Source of the DNA: Chrysomallon squamiferum
Taxonomy: Eukaryota; Mollusca; Gastropoda; Neomphalida; Peltospiridae
DNA: 52,500 nucleotides
Direction: 5' to 3'
NCBI GenBank assembly: GCA_012295275.1
Contig: CM022678.1
Location: 7,393,559 to 7,446,058 of the forward strand
Shown: piece by piece, positions 38,106 through 52,500 of the stretch
Layout: the number at the start of each line of letters is the position of its first letter
How positions within the stretch are numbered: the first letter of the stretch is position 1
Translations under genes and position numbers: made by a program
Notes under the pieces: generated by a model
What the model was told of the DNA's origin: nothing
What the model saw: only the letters and a program-made list of their open reading frames with translations
Databases searched by the model: none

Positions 38106-39635
38106 TTTTTTTTTTTTTTTTTTCTTCTTCTGTTTTCTAATTACACAGCTAAAAGTACTTTCAAACCATAATTCGACTGACTAGAACATTAAACAATAAA
38201 TAGTGTCAGGACAGGTTATTTAACAGTCAGCTAATTAAAGTAACGATTAATTAACTAATCTAAAAAAATCATCAATTATTATTCGTCAAGTCTCGGCTCA
38301 TGCTGACGAAAACTGACGATGTTTTTGCTCATATCATTTCGGAGTGACGGAAAACGACGTATTTAAATAAATAAATAAATAAATAAATAATCCATCTTTA
38401 TTACCGATCTCTGATATCCTAAATTACTGCTTAAAAATGAGTCTAAGCCCATCAAAAACATGATTATTTTAAGCGGAAATTTAACACATAAATTTAAAAT
38501 TCCGTTTCTCTTTAACGAACCAAGGACAGAAATCACGCCACAAGTCTGTTTATCGACAAAACCGTCAGTAAACATGTTGGAGTCGTCTGACAGAAAAACA
38601 ACGAGGCTGTTAGTCAGGATTTCGATATCTGACTAGCAGATCAAAGCATGTGGTCGGCTTTTCTAGCAATTAGAGACAATATTTTTTTTTTTTTTTTAAT
38701 TAAAACCGTGCACTGGAAGCTCACTTTTATAAAGAGCACCAAGTTTGTTTGTTGTATGGGTGTTATCAGTTAGTTAGCTGGTACATGTATGTTTGTGTGG
38801 TGTGGGGGATATGGGTGTGTGAGAGGGTGTGTGCGGATGTGTGCGGGTGTGTATGTATGCGAGTATGCATGGTTAGCATAAAACCTGTATGAGTGTGTGT
38901 GAGTGTGTGTATGAATGTATGTATGTATTTCTGTTTGTACGTGTGTGGGTGTATATATAAAAATGTATATACGTGTTTGTATCAGTGTATGTATATAAGT
39001 ATATATGTATATAGTTCTGTTTGTGTGTGTGTGTGTGTAGTTGAATGTATCATCAGTTGGTGAGCCAAACACTGTCAGATGTACATAAATAACATACACA
39101 CGCGCACGCACGCACACACACACACACACACGTTTTCTGATTTACTCCAAATTATCATTAAAATAATAATAGTAGTAATAATAATAATAATAATCATAAT
39201 AATAACAATAATAAAAGTAAATAATTAAATCAGTAAGTAAATAAATAAATAAATAAATAAAGAATCTATTGATGTATAACTTCAGTAATGAAACACTTGA
39301 CTCAACTTAGAAATAATGACTCTATTTAATTAGTTTATTTAATACCTTTATTATACGAAGTGCATAGATTAAATTACAGTACTCCACCAAAATATGATAA
39401 AACAATTTTTATTCGTGCATGATTGAGATTACATCAGTTTTAAAGTTACTTGGACGCAAAATAAACACAATTTTATACATGATTGATGTGAAAGGCTTTT
39501 TTTTTTTTTTTTTTTCTAAATGAAATCTGTGCAGTAATTAGAAGAGAAAAAAAAATGCAAATCTGGATGACCTGAAAGAATAATAATGAAATAAAAACGA
39601 AGAACGACAATAAATATCAGAAGATCGTTAAAAGC

Positions 39636-39678
<43 letters not shown>

Positions 39679-40499
39679 GCCTTTTTTTTCAGAAATATTT
39701 GAAGATACTCAGCTGAATAAGTTATACATTTGTTAATTAACGTAACACAACAATAATTTAAGGCACATTATTTTCTTTTTTTAAAAAAGATTATTATTAC
39801 TATTTTGGTAAAAATTATTTTCTTATATGTTCAATTTTTTTTACATTACGTTACATTATTAATCTACTTTCCTGCTCAAATTCAAACATTCACGTTATAA
39901 AACATTATATTAAAGATTGCAATCAATGCAACGTAGCTTAATAATTCTAAACAATTAAAAAGTAGACTGTAATAATCAGTTATTAATTATTAAACAAGAT
40001 ACCACCAGAATCCAGAGCTTTTATGTTCTCTTAAATTAAAATCACACGAAAACGAAGAAATTACAAAAAATATTTTTAGATAATTGAAAACATAAAATGT
40101 TTTGTGCATAGTAATATGAAAAATTCGAAAACAAAGATTTTAAAAGTGCAAATAAATAAAACAATCGTGAATGAATAATAATAACCTAAAAAAAATTATA
40201 ATCACTCTGAAGTTGAACATAATTTATCACAATAATATGTTTGACCTTTTCATAGAAAAAAAGTCAAACTTCCATTATAATGATCAAAAAAAAAAAAAAA
40301 AAAATTAAAAATTAAAAAACCACTAATCACAATTAAAGAATTTTGATAGAACCGTTATTATCATCATCTTGAAAGAAATCTGACATTTACTTCAATTTCA
40401 TTTTTATTTTTATTTTTGTTTTCATTTCTCAAAGGAGCGGATCTGCATTTTAGAAAAAGCGATACGCGCAGGTATCACTCTCACAAACTTGATTTGTGT

Positions 40500-40500
<1 letters not shown>
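37564..40500. other. AT-rich intergenic stretch between satellite and MRLC 3' end
   Basis: It contains an A22 run (37752-37773), (ATT)n plus poly-T (38066-38123), a CATA/TG-rich segment (38780-39132), (AAT)n (39165-39215) and a long A run near 39643-39670. 39270-40400 is very AT-rich unique sequence. No gene seen. TTTATT strings near 40400 would be AATAAA for the minus-strand MRLC transcript. Confidence 0.55.
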
Positions 40501-40501
<1 letters not shown>

Positions 40502-40548
<47 letters not shown>

Positions 40549-40685
40549 TAATATTAATAATAATGATTATAATAATAATAATAATAGTAATAATAATAAT
40601 GATAATAGAAATAGTAATAATAATAGTAAAAGTAATAATAATAATAATAATAATAATAATATTAATAATAATGATGATGATGGTA

Positions 40686-40723
<38 letters not shown>

Positions 40724-40727
40724 CAGC

Positions 40728-40761
<34 letters not shown>
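40502..40761. repeat. (AAT)n block and A30 run in or after the MRLC 3' UTR
   Basis: AAT triplets with GAT and AGT variants to 40731, then about 30 A. It lies 130-390 bp beyond the MRLC stop, so it may be within the transcribed 3' region (read as ATT and poly-U). Confidence 0.9.
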
Positions 40762-40763
<2 letters not shown>

Positions 40764-40892
40764 ACGAGAGAACACTAAACATAAAAAACGGCTCCATCAA
40801 ACAAACCTGAAACCTTCAGCGCAAATCACATCCCCCGCAGACCGACCAACCCCCCCTCGCACACACCCCTACCCTCAGTCCCCTAACCCCCG

Positions 40893-47162
<6,270 letters not shown>

Positions 47163-47185
47163 CTTCAACAGCTACCACGACAACG
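47163..47185 (-). other. MRLC: MRLC 5' UTR segment downstream of a 5' UTR intron acceptor
   Basis: On the minus strand, TTTTACTTTCAG (ending at 47186) precedes 23 bp and then the ATG. A pyrimidine-rich tract plus CAG so close to the start codon suggests a non-coding first exon further upstream (higher coordinates), as is common in this gene family. I could not locate that exon. Confidence 0.55.
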
Positions 47186-47219
47186 CTGAAAGTAAAACAC
47201 AGACTGTTTAGTTCAGGAG

Positions 47220-49485
<2,266 letters not shown>

Positions 49486-49585
49486 AAAGTATCTCTCTCT
49501 AGTTCTGTCATTCTCTCAGTATCTTTCTCTCTATCTCTCTCTCTAGCTCTGTCATTCTCTCAGTATCTTTCTCTCTCTTTCATTC

Positions 49586-49671
<86 letters not shown>

Positions 49672-49723
49672 ATTCTCTCAGTATCTCTCTCTCTCTCTCT
49701 CTCTAGCTCTGTCATTCTCTCAG

Positions 49724-49804
<81 letters not shown>

Positions 49805-49830
49805 CTCTATCCCTTTCTTTCTTTCCCTCC
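49486..49830. repeat. Interrupted (TC)n tract with a GTCATTCTCTCAGTATCT motif
   Basis: Four copies of CTGTCATTCTCTCAG-A/T-ATCT are interspersed in pure TC runs (about 49590-49668 and 49725-49800), indicating segmental duplication of the tract. Confidence 0.9.
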
Positions 49831-50568
49831 CTCCCTCCACCGAGCCAGATAGAGAAAGAGGATAGTGAACGACACATTAGTTGTTGCATGTTCAATAATA
49901 ATATTCTTATCTACTCCCAACGTTTTGTGCCAAAAATACAATGAGATATTATAAAGAAATGTATACGCGGGAAAAATAAAGAAATTTATGTAGTACAAGG
50001 GAGATAACTGTATCAGAAATGTCTGAACACTTTACGATAACAAAGATATATTCATTTAAACTAAAAAATAAAAAAAATGAAACAAGAAAGAAGGAAATAA
50101 ATATAGTAATCAATTAATATTCGCATATAGAGATACAGACACAGACAAAAACATACATGTATATACTGTACACACATACCATAAGTACATGTTCATATAT
50201 AAATAGACACATACGTACATATACATATATACATACATAAATATATACACATAGTTATGAAAAGTGCGTACAAACGATAATAATAAGAAACGAAAAGGAA
50301 GAAAGAAATAAAATAGAAATAAAAGGAAAGGAAAAGAAAGAATATATGAAGAAAGAAATTTGAAAGAAGTTTAGGATAAAATGAACATAAATGATTTCTA
50401 CATCCATATACACTGGTTGATAATAATAATAATAATAATAATAATAGTAATAATACATTTAAAAAATATATATATTAACCTTCAGTTATCAAGGCACCAT
50501 AAGCCCCATTTTCATAAAACAAAATGCTAGAAAAAACTAGTTATCAAACCAATTGAATAAATCCATTG

Positions 50569-50700
50569 TGACGTCATATGTTTATGACGTAATAAAACGA
50601 TTACGTAATATATTTTATTTGCGCTTCCTTTATTTAGAAACAGATGTTAGGAACTGACGTATGAAACACACTGTGAACACGCCAGACGCATGTTACGTGA
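50569..50700. promoter_or_regulatory. Cluster of CRE and PAR-bZIP-like sites
   Basis: TGACGTCA (50569-50576), TGACGTAA (50585-50592), palindromic ATTACGTAAT (50600-50609), TGACGTAT (near 50656) and TTACGTGA (near 50693) occur within 130 bp. All fit bZIP recognition sequences. The cluster is about 3.4 kb upstream of the MRLC ATG, a possible promoter/enhancer if the first exon is near. Confidence 0.35.
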
Positions 50701-51082
50701 GTTTCCATAGAAACAGAAGTTAACTGTGTGCATCATTAGACTGTCACGTAGATATTCAGCCACCTTTTTAACATGCTGTGAAAAACAACTGAGAATTTGA
50801 AATACAGTTGTGCATTTGAATGTGTGTACATGTGTCTCTTTCTGTGTATGGGAGCATGTATTTCTGTTTATATATATATATATATATATATAGACTCACG
50901 CATAAACGCACGCACAAAAGATACATACATATTATATTCACTGACGCATGCACAGAGAAATACAAACACATGTTTTAAATTGTAAAATTTAGACGCATAA
51001 TCACGCACAAACACATACACACATTATAGTATACATACATACATAATACATACATACATCATACATACATATACATATATAG

Positions 51083-51220
<138 letters not shown>

Positions 51221-51783
51221 AAGTACATTCCTTCATCATGATTAATCAACGTATTTACTTAACATACACGTCCATGGAAATGAACTTAACATGCAAAGAA
51301 TTATCCTCAGTTATTTCTATATTGTTAATCTCCGTATTATTAAAAACAAAATGGTCAAATAATAATAAATAAATAAAAATAATTTTTAAAAAAAATTCCT
51401 TCTTAGAAGTCATTTAATGTTTCCACAAGTTACAGCCCATCCCAAAGCCAAACAAACAGTCTTCTGCTCTGTTCTTATTTTTGTCTAACACGATTTTACG
51501 AAACAGCGTTTAATCAATCAGAATTAAGCGAAACTCCATCATAAACTTATTAAACAAACACACGAAATACGCCTACGTCATTATATCTGTAACAATCGTT
51601 AATTCTAAACGCACAAACCTCTCAGATGATAACTGAAAAAAACTTTACACCTCTTGTTCCCCTTGTTTTCCCAAGATGAAGAAAAATGGCGACTGGCAGA
51701 AGGAATGGCGGTTAGGAAGGCGGGGGAGATAGCAGACGCACATGTGATGAAACCTGACACCCTCCTGCAACAGTTCAGCGAGA

Positions 51784-51865
51784 GATAGCGCGCGTGATTT
51801 TAACACACTCAACAAACGGTTAGTGTCTGCCAGAGGCGTTTTCTGATATTTCGCGTCTGTAGTAA

Positions 51866-51903
<38 letters not shown>

Positions 51904-52048
51904 ATAGTAGTAGTAGTAGTAGTTGTTGTTGTTGTAACAGTAGGAATGTGTCAGATAGCGCGCGTGATTTTAACACACTGAACAAACGGTTAGTGTCTGC
52001 CAGAGGCATTTTCTGATATTTCGCGTCTGTAGTAAAGGTAGTAGTAGC

Positions 52049-52114
<66 letters not shown>

Positions 52115-52500
52115 GGTAGTAGTAATAATAGTAGTAGTTGTTGTTGTTGTTGTAACAGTAGGAATGTGTCAGATAGCGCGCGTGATTTTAACTCACTGAA
52201 CAAACGGTTAGTGTCTGCCAGAGGCGTTTTCTGATATTTCGCGTCTGTAGTAAAGGTAGTAGTGGTAATAGTAGTAGTAGTAGTAAAAGGTGTAGTAACA
52301 GTAGTTGAAGTAGTAGTAGTAGTAATAGTAGTAGTAGTAGTTGTTGTAACAGTAGGATAGTGTCAGATAGCGCGCGTGATTTTAACATTCTGAACAAACG
52401 GTTAGTGTCTGCCAGAGGCATTTTCTGATATTTCGCGTCTGTAGTAAAGGTAGTAGTGGTAGTAGTAGTAGTAGTAGTAGTAGTAAAAGTTGTAGTAACA
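51784..52500 (+). repeat. Header plus (TAG)n satellite, 4 copies running off the window end
   Basis: Units begin GATAGCGCGCGTGATTTTAA at 51784, 51954, 52172 and 52366 (spacing 170, 218 and 194 bp). Each has a header of about 85 bp including GTTAGTGTCTGCCAGAGGC and TTTCGCGTCTGTAGTAAA, then a variable (TAG)n, then TTGTTGTAACAGTAGG. Headers are almost identical and length varies only in the triplet part. The last copy is cut by the window end. Confidence 0.95.

Noticed and set aside
51676-51732. Short plus-strand frame MKKNGDWQKEWRLGRRGR
   Set aside because: Only 18 codons before a stop, with no homology and no downstream splice evidence.

Overview
This is AT-rich eukaryotic nuclear DNA: spliced genes with GT-AG introns, long introns, and very dense microsatellites, minisatellites and one large complex satellite. 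I see no rRNA, tRNA, CRISPR or bacterial-type operon. The first gene encodes a secreted-type protein with PAN/apple-like, EGF-like and novel duplicated domains. Together with the very long (GA)n, (CA)n, (AAT)n and (TAG)n tracts and the myosin light chain sequence, this suggests an invertebrate, most likely a lophotrochozoan such as a mollusc. That placement is inference, and I cannot name a species.

Layout. (1) 1-5,100: a (TAG)n block, then a three-exon plus-strand gene (1626-4630, 593 codons as modelled) whose last 50 bp of coding sequence have been tandemly amplified seven-fold into its own 3' flank. (2) 5,100-15,300: non-coding, with trinucleotide and (TC)n tracts, an inverted pair of consensus cAMP-response elements and a 31-bp minisatellite. 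(3) 15,323-15,615, minus strand: a probable exon of a single-pass membrane protein with a strong splice donor nine bases before an in-frame stop. (4) 15,700-28,000: microsatellites, a decayed 80-bp repeat and a near-perfect 32-bp inverted repeat. (5) 28,073-28,540, minus strand: an isolated GC- and CpG-rich block with a good donor, a candidate promoter/first exon. (6) 29,123-37,563: an 8.4-kb satellite with an A-B-C higher-order repeat of about 1.05 kb. (7) 40,893-47,185, minus strand: a three-coding-exon smooth/non-muscle type myosin regulatory light chain gene (196 aa) with an unusual 26-residue C-terminal tail. (8) 47,200-52,500: repeats, a bZIP-site cluster, and the start of a second header-plus-trinucleotide satellite that runs off the window end.

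The genes show no sign of functional linkage. The myosin light chain is a conserved cytoskeletal regulator, and the 5' gene looks extracellular. The strongest novelty is the 5' gene (unassigned duplicated domain, stop codon created at a repeat junction) and the two satellites built on the same plan, a unique header plus simple repeat. Most long open frames in the window are simple repeats that happen to lack stops and are not annotated as genes.
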